Below, in pieces: positions 40,001 through 55,000 of a DNA stretch of 64,000 nt. The notes under the pieces are model-generated. The model did not search any database, was not told where the DNA came from, and saw only the letters and a program-made list of their open reading frames with translations. The position numbers and the translations under genes are program-made. This stretch comes from Candidula unifasciata (taxonomy: Eukaryota > Mollusca > Gastropoda > Stylommatophora > Geomitridae). The first letter of the stretch is position 1; each line of letters begins with the position of its first letter. The stretch covers positions 330,716 through 394,715 of the forward strand of contig CAJHNH020008112.1 of NCBI GenBank assembly GCA_905116865.2, read 5' to 3'.

Positions 40001-43000
40001 TAACTATTTAGGAACAATCATAACATATGAAGCGATGCCCTGCAGAAATTAGAACAAGAATTGCTATGACAAAAGTGGCCTTTAGTAAGATGCAGAAGAT
40101 TCTCACTGACAAGATGTTGTCAACTGCATCGAGAAAACTTGTGTTGTTATTTGCATGTGCAATTTAGACAATAAGTCGCAGGAGAGATGTGGTCTGTGAA
40201 AAGAATGTAAAAAATATCATGGTAGGACAGAAAACAAATGAAGCAGTCCTCACTGAGAAGGATGAAAGTTGTAAACTTATTAGAACAATCAAACGAAGTC
40301 AATGTTTTTTGCACAAGAAATCGACTTGAGAAATTGGTAACAACTGGTAAGATTGATGAAAAGAGAGCAAGAGGAAGGCAAAGAGATAAATAGCTGGATG
40401 GCCTGGCCAAATGGATGGGGGCAAGACAAAAACACCGAACTGATCCAGGATTCTGGTGATCATGAGAGAAGACGAAGCATGACAGCCTACACCCAGGGGC
40501 ACACACATGATATCTACATATAATATCTACATACATATGTGTGTGTGTGTATATAATGCCGTCTCCACAATGTAAGAAAAAATACTGTGTGGTAAGGCCC
40601 CAATATTTTAATATTTTCCACAGTGGGATTCTCATACCCCTGTCTGAAAGCCATGAGAGCAGCCCTATATACTTGATGTGCTCAATGTTATCCATAAGGA
40701 CCTTTCAAATTAAAAAAAATTGTGTTTAAACCTCTAGAGATGGAGCCTTTTTTGGAGTTTCAGTGCCAAAAAGACAAAACCTTCAGGGAGGGGGGGGGGA
40801 GGGGGGGGGGGGAGAATTCTCATAGTTTGTACAAATTTTTTTTTTAAATAATGCGTTGAACTAACATACACAAAACTATATTTTTCGTGTAGGAAATTGA
40901 ATGAGCTAACAAAGTATTTATATGAAACAAACTGAAATCTCAACATTTGTTCAAATTAACAATTCTAATCTGCATTTTTTTTAAACTAGGGAACAAACAT
41001 GATTAATTTAAAAAATCTGGGTGAATTTTTTTTATGGATAAAGCGTGAATAAGTCATAACACTTGGTTTTGGGAAGTAAGCTTATTGAAAGCCCCTCAGA
41101 CACCTCTGTCATATGACTGTACTCATTTTCCTGGCTCCAGCTATGTTTTTGTTGCTCTGGCGCAACAGTCCTTTTCGCCGTTGTTGCGCACAGGTAACCC
41201 CAGAAAATAACTGATGTAAAATTACCGAACACATCAAACTTTATCAAAAGCCTTTAATGAACAGCCCACATGTGCAAGAAATGTGAGAATGGATCTGATT
41301 TTTAAAAAAAAACCTGCCAGCCAATCTCAATGCTTGTATTACACAGGGCCGACAGATCGGCCCAGTCGTCCCTTTGGCTACTTTGTGTCGGGCCAATATT
41401 TCGGCCGTGTCATCTCCAAAGGATTAAAATAAACTGGTGTGAATAAAATATAATCTGCAAAAAAAAAAAACTTTACTGTCTGGGGAGCTGGGGGTGTCTT
41501 TCAGCATGAGTATTAAGGGCTGCATGTCTAGTGCTGTTGCCATGAACTGTGCAGGTTAGGATTTTATTTTTGCTTCCTATTTGAACCTGGGCCTCCAGCA
41601 TAACAATTCCACATTCTTAACCTTCTGAGCAGCCACTCCTCAGATAATCATCACTAGTAACAAAAATGGAATATTAATGGATGGGCACTGAGAACTGAAT
41701 GCAGAAACTTACCTCGCCTCCTTGTCTTGCCGTTGGGTTGGCTGCCTGCCGTGTGATTTGTAGCTTCAGCATTGGAAGTGGACACAGACTGGACACTGCC
41801 TCCCTCGTGCAACTGATCCACACGAATGGCACTTGTGTCTGACACCCATCGTTTGTGACCCAGCTTTCTTGAGGCTGACGATTGGGGTGGAAGCTGTGAT
41901 AGCTGTTTACTAACACCTACATTGGAAACATGTCCTCCTCTTGTAGCCGGGTGAGGGTCTGGTGATACAGGAGTTGGAGAGTGAGGCAGATACACTTGGC
42001 CTGATGATCTGGCAATGCCTGGAATCATTCTAGTGACAGGTGAGGAGCTAGGACTAGCCACAGTTTCCCTGTACAAATCAGTATCATGCCAAGGCCTTAC
42101 TGAGCTGTAGGGACCAGGGCTTTGTGTTTCAGCGTAAGAAACTCGGAGGTCTGGTGGAGCTGCACTTTCTGCAGGATTTACAAGTGGATGGGATATGCTT
42201 AGTGAAGGCTCTGATTTCACACTGAACATTTTGGGCTTTACACTCTCTGCACCAGTTAATGCTGTCATTTCATTTTGTTGCCGCAGTATGCTGCCTTCAG
42301 TTTTCACAAATGCATCAGAAAAATCACCTGGAATTCTAGTTGCCTCTGGAAGTAAGTTTATTGAAGTTTCACTTCTGGATAAGGAAGATGAAGAAGAGGA
42401 AGGCACTGAGCGATAACCTGAGGCAGAGTTATTGGTAGCGGTGGTATTATTAACAAAGGCATAGTTGCTGTTACCGCTAATGTTGGATGCAATCCTAGCA
42501 CTTTCATGAATACCTAATACATGTACTCCAGTTGCAACAGAAGGATCTCTAAATATATGAGGTCCTCTTCCACCTTCTATTATACAATTCTGCACAATTT
42601 CCACTGAAGAAAGCCGTACTCCATTTGTGGCAACTGATGAATTCAATTTTGCATAATTACCTGTTTCAGAAAACTGGATCTGAGTTGCCTGATGACCAGT
42701 ATTCCCATGTGAATCATCACTTTTGCTCACTGTGTGTTCATTAAGTTTCATAATTATTGCTTCCTTAGTTTCATTTTCTGAGAAATCAGTAAGATGTACA
42801 CCCTCAGTACTGCCTAACTCAACATTTGAATGTGGGGCAGTTTCAGTCTTCAGCGATGCGGGTAAGTGTGGCAATGGTGGAATGCCAGCAACACTACTTC
42901 CCCCAGGTCTCACCACAGCATTTCCATCTGAATATGAGCTGTCATAATTAATTAGTGTGTCTGCAACTGAAGATAAAATAATGCTTGGTGTATTCTCTGA

Positions 43001-46000
43001 ATGGTCAAGATTAACTGAGCCAGCTGTGTCACTTAAGTCTGCTAAGTTATCTAAATGATTATTTTCCAGGAGAAATTGGGGATGACCATGCAGGCTCACA
43101 GATGACTGGTTAGATGGATGCACACCTTGTAGCTGGCTGTTCTGAAGATGTTCAGCCAGTGAGCTGCTTCTGACAGCGTCAGAATAAGAATTCAACCTGA
43201 GGTTCTCTATGACACCAGGGGAATCCAGTGAAGATACAAAATATGGGTCAGACAGTGTCTTCTGATGTAAAAGACTTGATGCTCCCAAAGAAGGATCAAC
43301 CACAAGTGACAAATTTGAGCTGCTCAACTGATTTGAGTAAGTAACTGAAACAAAACAAAATCAAACAAAAAAAAAAGGTTGACATAACAACCCGAAACTG
43401 ATGCTTTGGTACTGTGAGCTAAAATTTATCTTAGGTTCACTGACATATTATTTTAGCTTTCTTTGTTTTCCCTAATTGTAAGTAAAAGTCTGGTTTCTTA
43501 CTTCCATGACAATTAACCTTGTCAACCTGAGAAGACTGCATCTACTTCCAGTCGTGACACAGTCCCGATAGATGTCGATAAATCAGTATTTCTACAGTTG
43601 TCTGTTCTCGAAAAGCCTACTTAATTGCCGCTGGTTCTGTATGCCTGCGCAGAGTTAAGGCTTTGATATGAGTATATTAACTAAAATTAGCATTCAGAGT
43701 TTCTTTGTAAACCCAATGCTGATGTAAAATGTTCCCCTTAAATCTCAGTCATGGAGGTAACAGGATCACAGTATCAGTCACCTGACACATGTTTGATTTA
43801 GGCCCCAGAGAATGTATTTTATTTAATGCTTCACTCTGTTCATGTTTACTGATTGTTTCCTTTATAAATAATATTTTCTTAAAGAAGATTTATAAATTCT
43901 TTTAAAATGTATTAGTGACCTGTATAAAATGGATGCTTTTTACAGATGTTTGGGGGTAATCCCTATGGGTTCACGACCCCCTCTATTTGTTAAGTAAAAA
44001 GGTTAAATCTAGAAAACAGTCTATGCAGTCAAGACTGTGTGATACTGACTACATTACTCGGGGAGTGTTATTTATCTTTTAAAAAAATGCAAAACTAGCA
44101 CCACAAATCAAATATACTTCAAGACATCCCTAAACTATGCTTATTTATTAATTTTGTTTTGTGTGTGTGTGGAGGGGGGAGGGGGACATTTAAAAGTTAC
44201 ACAATCTGTACCAAATTTAGGCCGTTACATAGCATAGCAATAAAAAAATTACACATCATTAAAAGTCTATGGTTAAGTACCAGCAACAAAATCAAAATTA
44301 AAATTTTGAGAGCATGCACCTTCCCTGTAGCAACATACGGATGTGAGTCACTGACTTTCTCCCAGTCCTTAACGAAGAAAAAAAGGGACTTTAAGATGAA
44401 ATTCTAGAGAAAGATTCTCGGAATACCATGGACAAAGAAGAGAAGAAATACTGACATACTAAAAGATCTGTACACCAAAGAAGATTGGCTAATAAACAGC
44501 ATCTTGTCTCAGCAGCTGAAATGTGTTGACCATATCAAGTGCCAAAGTGGACCGGAAAAATAACAGCAGAAGGCATGGTATCAGGAATGAGGGACATGAG
44601 CCTGCCTACCCACATGAAGATGGGCACATGATATAAATGACTCCTTGGACACGAAAGTGCAGAAGTTGGGACTGGTGGCGAGAGGAGGAGTTTCTTATGG
44701 GAAAACCGTGATGACAGCGACGCTCTGCAAAAGTACCTGCCGCACGATAAGATGACAGCCAACACAGATTATAGGTTAAATATATTCACAGTACCTAACT
44801 GGGTGTGAGACAAGGGTGTGTCTCATCCCCAATATTCATGCAGAGAATATATTAACGGAAATCAAGAGAGGACCAGGAGTCAGCGCTGATGGAAAATCAA
44901 TAAACAACAATAGACATGCAGATGATACAGTTTCACTGGGTAACTCTGACTGGATCAACTAGGTCACCCAACATAAGACGTCACTACTAGCAACGCCCAT
45001 GTGTTACCAAGGCCTTCAGAGGCAAACAAAGAGCAGTAATAATTCTGTAACCTATTATGCAAGGTGTAAAATATGAAGGATTGCCCCCCACCCCCCTGCA
45101 AAACAAAACCCTGTTACTTCTGCCTGTATTCACCACTTTCCTAGTGTATGGAGGGGAGGGGGGAGGGGGTTCCGAGCTTAAGGATTTCAGGCCTTTGGCT
45201 AGAGGTGTCACCACGGACTGTGCAGGTTAGGATTCTTGTTTAGCTCTCAACAGAAACAATTCTGTAACCTCACCGAGGATTACACAGGAATACACAGGAT
45301 TTTAAAAAAATCTTTTTTAAGGGGTGTGTTTAAAGGGAAGAGAATAAGATTTTATACTAATTTACTCAATCTCACTTTCTCTGTCTCTCTTTCTCTGTAG
45401 AGTAGCCAGTCGCCCACTAGACAGCATCACTTAAGGCACATTCTCCATAGCACCACTGATGACCCCAGGTAGCTCCATAACTTATGCACTCACAAAACTA
45501 ATGATGGACAATCTTTAGAGTGAAGCAAACAGTTTAACCACTTTGCCCCAGAGACTCAGAAAGCCCTGATGTGCAAGTGGCTGCCCCATCCCATCGACAA
45601 CTTTAGTCCCAAAGGTCAAATGAAAGGCAAAAGATTGGGGAGGATGATGAAAAGGAATCAGAGGTGACGGAGGAGGAGAGAGATGAAGAAGAAGGAGGAG
45701 GAGGAGGATAAAAAGAAAAAGAGGAAGAGGAAAAGGGGGGGAGAGTGTGATAGCTAAGAGGGCATGAGAAAAAAGACATGTGAAAAAGCAAGAAGGGTGG
45801 GAGGGGAGATAAAGAGAGAGGAAGAGAGAGAGAAAGAGCGAGAGAAAGAGAGAAATAAGCTAGCTGTGAAACCATCTGGTGCAGACAGTTACACATGCTT
45901 AGGACAAACAACAAAAATATTAAAGTACACCTATTTACCATTTAAATGAGAATGCTTGTTCCCCATTTCAGAGCTTCTGTTTATGCCGCTGGGAAGTGAA

Positions 46001-49000
46001 CATCCCAAGGCTAATTGACCTTCAGTAGTAACTACTGCAGCCAGACGGGATGCCCTATTGATGGGAAGCGATGAGCTGCGGGATAAAGCAGCACCCACTT
46101 GACCTGAACGCAGCTGCAGACATAATGAGAGAGGTTTGTAAGTAAAATAAGGACCCCTTTTATGCCAGACAGATCTGCACTCTTATCTTCCATGGAAGGT
46201 TGGTTTTTGTGGGCAATACTATAGTCTGGAATGAAGGAAAGGTGCCAACATACATTTTACGGCATGAGGTAGCCAACCCTACACTTAGAGCCAACATACA
46301 TTTTACGGCATGAGGTAGCCAACCCTACACTTAGAGCCAACATACATTTTACGGCATGAGGTAGCCAACCCCACACTTAGAGCCAACATACATTTTACGG
46401 CATAGGGTAGCCAACCCTACACTTAGAGCCAACTCTACTCTTACGACATGCCCTGTAGGGTGCAGTAATTCTTTGCTTCCCCAGGGGGCCCTGGTAACAC
46501 ACAAGGGGAAAAGCTGTATAACTAGAATGTCTTTGCACTTGAACCAGCATGGGTATAGAAATAAAGGCAGACCGCAACACACATGAAGAAGTGAACTAGA
46601 GAATGAAGTGAAAAAGACAGGAATGACATGGGGTCAGCTGCATGCAACAGCAAGGGACAGGACAGGACAAACTGGCATGAGTTGGTTGAAGGCCTATGCT
46701 CATTTAGGGGATAAAGGGCAAAAGAAGAAATTGGCAGTTAGTGGGTGATGTGATCATCATCAAGCTGGCTGCATTACTTCCCAGGACTTTGTCCGGTACC
46801 CATTTTAGGTTGGGCAGACCTGGGAGTCAAGATCAATTTTGAATTTTTTTTAAAAACCTGTCCTGTCCATGGTCTATTCAAATCATACTGAACTAGCACC
46901 ATATTTCTAATATATCACAGGGTATTTAAAATGGTCCCTTCAAAAAGCCACACATCATCATCATCATTATCATGTGCCCTGTCAGTAGGAATAAGCAGCC
47001 ATGAATGGCCACCTCACACAATATCACCAGAATCACAAATCAGGCCGGTGCTCACTTTGCCCCACACATATAACCAACCCATCCAGGTAATTAATACCAC
47101 CCCCCCCCCTTTTCAATGTTCATTTTCAATATATCGATTCACAAGACAGGGACTTGGATTTAACAATGCCTCTCTCCCTCCCCATGACTCATACAATCTC
47201 TCACTTCCATTTTATCCTCTCCTTTCTGACTTGCTCCACTCTTCTAATTGTGCCGATCTCCGCAGTGAAATGGTCAAACTGTCTGCCTCTCACTCTGAAG
47301 GTCGTGGATTCATTTCACAGATGCACCATTCAGTTCATGACTGCAATGTTTACAGAGATCCTTAGAGATCATCGCTGAAGCTATGGAGTTCATGCTAGGC
47401 AGCTAGCTTTTCTGCAGATAGAGACTGAGTCACATTGGATCAAAACTGTTGCAATGAAATCGATCCTCTTTAACTAAAAAATTTTTCTACGCTTAAACGT
47501 CAACTCACAAGGTAGGGACTGATCTCTGACAACAATGCTGGTTTTCCGAGTTCTATGGCTCTGAAACAAATCCTCATGGCCATGACGTAGTCAGTCTGGC
47601 AAAGGAAGGCATCATCTGAAAAACATGAAAAACACTGAAATCTATAAACAGTATAACACCAGAGGAGCCATGCTAGAACACTGACTGGATGTTTCTTTGC
47701 CGGTTCAAGTTCCTGTGTTTGAATCCACACTCCTTGTATCCAAGTTTGTATACAGGTTGTTTTAATAACTTCATGCAACATATTGCCACTGTAATGTACT
47801 CAGAGACCACAACATTCGTACAAGCAGATACATTTTACTGCTTGGCGACCACTGTGTTAATATTTTTTTTGGCTACTTCTGCATATACAATATACTTACC
47901 ATGTATACAGGCCGGCTTCTAAAAAATGTAATAATAAATCCACAAGGCACCAAATAAAAAAGACCTGACCTCCAACACCAGTAGACACCACAGTACTATG
48001 AAAAGTCAGTTCCATCAGCGAGAAGATTTCATAGTAAACAAAAAAGATGTGAGTTGTCAATAACAGCTGGCATAATGAGGCAGGCTATTAGTCACAGCTA
48101 GGAAATTACTTTCTGCATACGACCAGGTGGGTGAATGCCCTGCATCACACCTGCGGGCTATTCGCTGCCAGCTGGTGTGTTATTCAAACTTTGTTCAGCA
48201 AGTGGTACTGAAATATATAAGAACTGTACAAGGCTAGCTGTCACAAACAGGTTATGCAGACAGTACATGAGAAAAAAGTAGTTGAAGATGTTGGCCTTCA
48301 CATATAACTCAGAAAGTGCCAGTGTCAAACCTAGTTTTAAAATAATGCTTCTACAGTGATGTCATACTCCTCTAAATGTATGAATGTCCAGTTTTCTTAA
48401 ACTGTCAAACAAAGGAGATCCCTTAAACATGTTAAACACACTTCAATTGTTATATTTTTTATTGCAGGCTGTATTAAAAATGTAGTTGCGTATCCTTTAC
48501 AGGACGTTGCAGAACCAATCTCAGCTTTCAGGCTGTTGTTGTTTTTCTAAGCAAATTTACGCCAGTAGTTTGCCATTGCTTTCTGGACGGTCGGCTCTCG
48601 GTACAAAGAATCCGCAGGGATCAAACCCGGCACCCCAGCATTACGAAGTGCACTTGCAAAGCCTAAGCCACAGGTGCCGACTGTATAAGCCACTCATTTT
48701 TTTTTGTGTGGGGGTGGTGTTATACATCACAATGGGCTCATTGTTTATTCTCACATTCAGTTCCATCCGGTGCAACTGTTTTAATATCAAGCATGGAATC
48801 CAGTCCAACACCTTTAGCCTTTCTCATGAATGTTCATCTTAGGGTTTCACATGGCACGTTTCTGTCTTTCCAAACATTGTTCTATAGGGAAGTATATGAT
48901 TCACAGCCCATGGTGATGGCAAGTGTAGCTAGCAAGACAAACCTAAATTTAGAAAGGCTTTCCACACTAAGTGCATGGGATTTCATGAAGCTCTGTTGAC

Positions 49001-52000
49001 ATCATACGACAATGTAATTATTTTCAAACTCTCAGCTTTGAACCTTTCTGCAATCATTTTCTCCCATTCTTGTGTTTTTCTTACTGATCTTTTCCCTCCT
49101 TGTTAGATGATCCAAAGCATTCTGTTTCCATGAATCCATACCCATAACTGTATCATTCATGTCACTTGTGTCGCCATCTGCTGATGATTTGTCTTCTGTT
49201 GGTTACAACACTGGTACCAAGAGCTGACCATTCAGAAACAATGGCAAACTACTGAATGTAAAATTTGGGTTCCAGTGCAAAGACATTCTAGTTATATTAT
49301 TCTCAAGTCTTCTTAACGTGTGTCCTATGCAAAGCCAGCATCTTTTCTTCACCTCTTGGTCCAGTGAAACTTAAGTCTTTCATTAATCAATTTTAACGCC
49401 TTGCTCATGAAAGGGCAGTGGGTCTATGTTTTTCCCCATCAAAAATGGGGCCTTCAGAACCCACACAGGGAACAGGGAATCTTCTTCCAGGGTGTCCCCC
49501 AAGTTTCCATACATAAGGGAAAAAACATATTACTAACGTCGTTACAAGCTTAACTCCAGCTGTGATTATACGTGTTGCTTGCTTGCTTGCTGTTGCTGAT
49601 ACCCATCAGGATATCACACAAGTGATAAACGCCAGGTGACACAAAGTGCCACCATGCGGATGAGGATAACCAATGTGGACCAGCTATATTCAGGGCCTCC
49701 AGCAAAAGCCAGGGTGGGTCTTCAAATAACGAAACACTGCATCCCAAAAGGTGACGACATAGGGATACATCGTTATACGTGTCCCTCAGCAGCGGGGGAC
49801 ACTCACTGAAATGTGTTTCAAAACAATGGTAGTCATGTACAGCATATTAGAAAATTAAAAGTAGTGTTTACCAAGAAATTTTTGTTTCCCTATGTTTGGT
49901 AACTTATGGGGCACTCTGATAGAAAGAAGACAGTGCACTGAGCCGTGGCTGCATAGAAAATACACAGGTATTCCACCAGCACACAAGCTCTACACCCATA
50001 ACATGTGGTGGTGCTTGTTCTAGCCCAACATACTCTACACCCATAACATGAGGTGGTGTTTGTTCCAGCCCAACATGCTCTAAATCCATAACATGAGGTG
50101 GTGCTTGTTCTAGCCCAACATGCTCTAAATCCATAACATGTGGTGGTGCTTGTTCCAGCCCAACATGCTCTAAATCCATAACATGAGGTGGTGCTTGTTC
50201 CAGCCCAACATACTCTACATCCATAACATGAGGTGGTGCTTGTTCCAGCCCAACATACTCTACACCCATAACATGTGGTGGTGCTTGTTCCAGCCCAACA
50301 TACTCTACACCCATAACATGTGGTGGTGCTTGTTCTAGCCCAACATACTCTACACCCATAACATGTGGTGGTGCTTGTTCTAGCCCAACATGCTCTAAAT
50401 CCATAACATGTGGTGGTGCTTGTTCTAGCCCAACATGCTCTAAATCCATAACATGAGGTGGTGCTTGTTCCAGCCCAACATGCTCTAAATCCATAACATG
50501 AGGTGGTGCTTGTTCCAGCCCAACATACTCTACACCCATAACATGTGGTGGTGCTTGTTCCAGCCCAACATACTCTACACCCATAACATGTGGTGGTGCT
50601 TGTTCCAGCCCAACATACTCTACACCCATAACATGTGGTGGTGCTTGTTCTAGCCCAACATACTCTACACCCATAACATGTGGTGGTGCTTGTTCTAGCC
50701 CAACATACTCTACACCCATAACATGTGGTGGTGCTTGTTCCAGCCCAACATACTCTACACCCATAACATGTGGTGGTGCTTGTTCTAGCCCAACATACTC
50801 TACACCCATAACATGTGGTGGTGCTTGTTCTAGCCCAACATGCTCTAAATCCATAACATGTGGTGGTGCTTGTTCTAGCCCAACATGCTCTACATCCATA
50901 ACATGAGGTGGTGCTTGTTCCAGCCCAACATGCTCTAAATCCATAACATATGGTGGTGCTTGTTCTAACCCAACAAACTCTAAATCCATAACATGAGGTG
51001 GTGATTCTTCCAACCCAACATGCTCTAAATCTATAACATGAAGTGGTGCTTTTTCCCGCCCACCAAGCTTTAAATGTTGATCCAGTCTTGTAAAATTAAT
51101 ACCAAATTTGTTAGAAAATGTTTAGGAAGAAAGAAGGTCACCTCTACTTCAAAAGCAAAAGGGGGCTGCATGGTCTTGAGTCATGGTGTCTGCCTTTAGT
51201 CCTAGAGGTTCTGGGTTCAATCCCCGGAAAGGGCTGGGATATTTTTTACGTGGACTTGGACTTTAGTAATTCCCCCTGGTCTCTAGGTAGACAGATCGGA
51301 CACCTGCGTGCATTGTTGTGCATTAAAATATCCCTTGGCAGTTGGAAATCTGAACAAGTAGCCTAACAGCGCTGCTCGGGCAAAATTTTCAGTTTAAAAT
51401 CTACCCAAAGTATTTCAGGATCCTCGCCGGTGCTACAGAGCCTGTGCACTGTGCTGAGCTTCTTCAGACTCAGACCTAAGTTAGAAGAGCAACAAAAAAA
51501 AACGGCTGAAAAAAAAGGAAGAGACTTTTTTTGCACTCATCTGGTATATGGTGCTAGTCTCATATTTATACTGACCAATCAACACTTGATGGGTTATACG
51601 GTTAAAATCACATCAGCACTTTTACTTCCCAAGACATTTTTGGTACCCACCCATTTAATGCTGTGCAGACCTTAACTTTTTCAATCACAGGGGATTTTTG
51701 TAGCAAATGCCCAAGGGAATGAATGATCACTTTGAAAAGTCACAAATTGATCACTTTCAAAAAGACAAATTACGCAAGCAGAACAGGGAAGCCTGATTTC
51801 TTTAGTGAGTTCTGACCAATAGTAAAATAGAGATGAACACATTATGTGATGGCTGGGATTCATGTGGAAAAGTCTATTACGCATCAAGCACTGCGTGTGA
51901 CTAAAAGAGTTAAATCGAAAATCCATTTAAATTTGAACCCAGAACCATCAAGTGCGCTAGCTACTGCAGCTACCAAATATATATATAGTGCTCACCGTTA

Positions 52001-55000
52001 TTACAGATAATTTCCTGAATGGGTTTTAGGCCCCATTTGGGGAGGGGGGGGGGGGGGGGGGAGAACAGACCCACTGCTGCCCCAATAAGCATGTCATAGG
52101 AGGTGACTAATTAGGGGTTTTTCCTTTTCAAAGTCAGAGTGCATCTGTATAAAACGTGAGGAACAAACAGTAAGAACATTAATAAGCCAGATCTGTACAA
52201 ACGGACGCACATGCAAAACTGAAGTTCTTGAACAAGATTAATGTCCAGAAGTGGCTTACCAACCAACATTTTATGCTGGCAAACGCTAAGAAGAAGAAGA
52301 AGAAGAAGAATGTCACATACTACATAGTTGGAGATCTATCAATTTATTATAAGTAGTATTCAGAGGAAGAGGAAGACAAAGGAGAGAGGGGGGAAAAAAG
52401 AAAAAGAAGAGAAAAAGAGGGGAAAACACAGAGGGGAAATTAAGGAGGTGAATAAAAAGAATGTAGATATAAGAAAGAGAAGGAAGTATAAGTGAGCAAA
52501 CAAGAAACAATAGAGATGGATGACAGTAAGAAATATGTGCGTACAGTGAGACAGAAGTGAGATGGAAAAGAATAGTAGTGAGAAAGAAAAGACAAACATG
52601 ACAGACATACAAAAGGATCAAAAAATTACAGTGACACAGAAAGATATCAATGAGACAGAAAAATAAATGAGAGAGATCAAATTGAATGCATGTGGGACGA
52701 AAATATATCAATGCAGAGATAGCACACAGAATTTATGATATGCCCGTCCCACACATGACTCCATAATGCCTCTGCTGAACTGCTTGGTTCTTCCACTCCT
52801 CTCCCCCACAAACCCCTATGAGTGAGCAGCTGCTGTCAGAAATGCTTGTTTATGTGTGTATGTTCTGTGAAATATAATCAGGACATATGCTGGTGAAGGC
52901 CCTCTACCTGATGCAGTATTAACTAGTCTGTAATGTTGAATGTTGAACTGCCTCTACCTCCATTCTCAAACTAGATGTGATTTCATATGCCAAGCTTTTT
53001 TGCACTAAACGATGTCCATTTGCTTTTGCTATGAACCCCCACCTAAGCCACCTACAAGAGTATTTGTTCCCTACTCTTTCCTGCAGTAAAAAGGTACAAT
53101 GTTGAGAAGCCTCTTGTATGTATGATGGGGTTTCCATATATCAACAAGTCTGTGAGCCACCTACAAGAGTATGATGGGGTTTCCATGGTGAAGAAGTCAA
53201 AATGTTTGCCTTGTGCTCTGAAGGTTGTGGGTTCGTGTCACAGATTGCATCATTAGATTCATGCTTGCAGCCTAAACAAGGATCCGTGGGAATCATCACT
53301 GAAGTTTGTGCTATGTGGGATGCTCTTGGCAAATCACTGGCTATGAGGTAAAGAGAGACCTAGCAATATCGGATAAAACTGAGTGCAATGAAGTTGATCC
53401 TATTAAGTGGAACTTACATTTGTATGAAAGGTCATGGGTTAGGATACTGGTCTCGCACATCAGAAGTAAAGGTAGTCCACACACCAGTTACTGTCGTTAG
53501 AGTGTGAAATACGAAGCTTTCACATATTCAAGGCTATTTGTTTGCGAGGATTTTTTTTTTCTGGTATTCCCACGAGTTCAGGACCCATTTTGGTTAGATT
53601 TCCAGCAGCACAAAAGTTAATGCTTGAATTCATTCAGTTTTAGGGCAGTGTAGGACAGGAAGGTCTTGAACCTGAGGATACAGGGCTGGTAAAACTTATG
53701 TTAGTCTCCCCAGACCTAGCCCAGATACACACAAGCTCACTTCTGATTGGTGATTCCTGAGCACAGTGACCTTCACACAAGGTTACGGGAGTATTCTGCA
53801 ATGCTGTTGATATCGCATGTTGTATTTTTCAGTACGCCAGCGCTTTTAACACCCCAAAACATGGAGAAACTGAGTCTAACACAACGCTACTAGAGAGTGC
53901 TGCAACCTGTGTCACAGGCATTGTCTTTCTGGGAATAAAAACGTAAATGCAAGAGATTCAAAACCAAACAACAGAGCGGCACACACCCGTAACCTTCAGG
54001 AAAGTCGACCAGCCCAACAGACTTGTAAATTAAAAGTGACCTTCTCTATTAGGGAAGACTAACATTAAACTAGCCTAAAGGGCCATATGGCTAGTGCAGT
54101 CACACTGAACAGTGCAGGTGGGAATTTTATTTTTGCCTCTAACAGAAAAAATCCATCACCTGACCAAGGATTCAAACCTGGGTCTCTCTAATGAAAGCCT
54201 AGTGATCTTAACCACTTAGCCAGCTGCCCTTGGATTTCAAACTATTTAACTAAATTTAAAATGTTTGTGGGTTTCTATGAATAAGAATAAATTTATGTGC
54301 ATATATATATGCTAACCCATAAAGCACTTAATAACAAATGTATATTATGTGTATGCAAAGTGTTGATATAATTAGTTTTACTACTGAAAAGAACAGCTGC
54401 AAACATGTGAAGCACCTGGTCACAGATCTGAGGAAACATTGCAATGACATCATTGGCTTTACAATGATGAAAATACAATTTTGTCTCTATACTTCACTCT
54501 TTAGGTAGGGACACGGAGATTTCATAAACATATGTACACATATACCAAGCACACAAACCCAACAATGAGTCAACTGCTGTAGTCTGTAAACAGCATGTCT
54601 ACAAGGTTGCTAGGTATGGCAAAAGGATTAAAGATAAATCCAAGATATTCATTCCCCTTTTTTTTTCTGCATTTGCCTTTAACAAGAGTAGTTGGCATGC
54701 ACATTGTGTTGTGTTTTACAGCTAGGATATGATATCTGAACCTTTCAGCTCAACACATCTGATTTCAGCAAATCCTTAATTAGCCACCATTTATGACATG
54801 ACTGTTAAGGAGCAGTGAGTCCCTCCCCCCCCCCCCCTTTCTCCTCAAAACGTGCGGAATGTTGACTCAATACCTAGGCTGCTTTGGTTTGTAAGGGAAT
54901 ACTTTTACTGCACATGAAAATCTCCAAAAGTGTTCCTTCCAGTCTCCTCAAGTCAACACAAGGAGAATCCCACCATAGTGTACAAACTCCGTAGCAGCAG

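Noticed and set aside
41345..41415. Inverted GGGCCGA/TCGGCCC motif as a regulatory site or MITE end
   Set aside because: Too short and single-copy here; no flanking duplication seen.
42195..42947. Plus-strand frames inside 41713-43344
   Set aside because: Antisense shadows of RUBCN exon 6.
52313..52711. 132-codon hydrophobic minus frame resembling a membrane protein
   Set aside because: It is the complement of an AG-rich simple-sequence tract.
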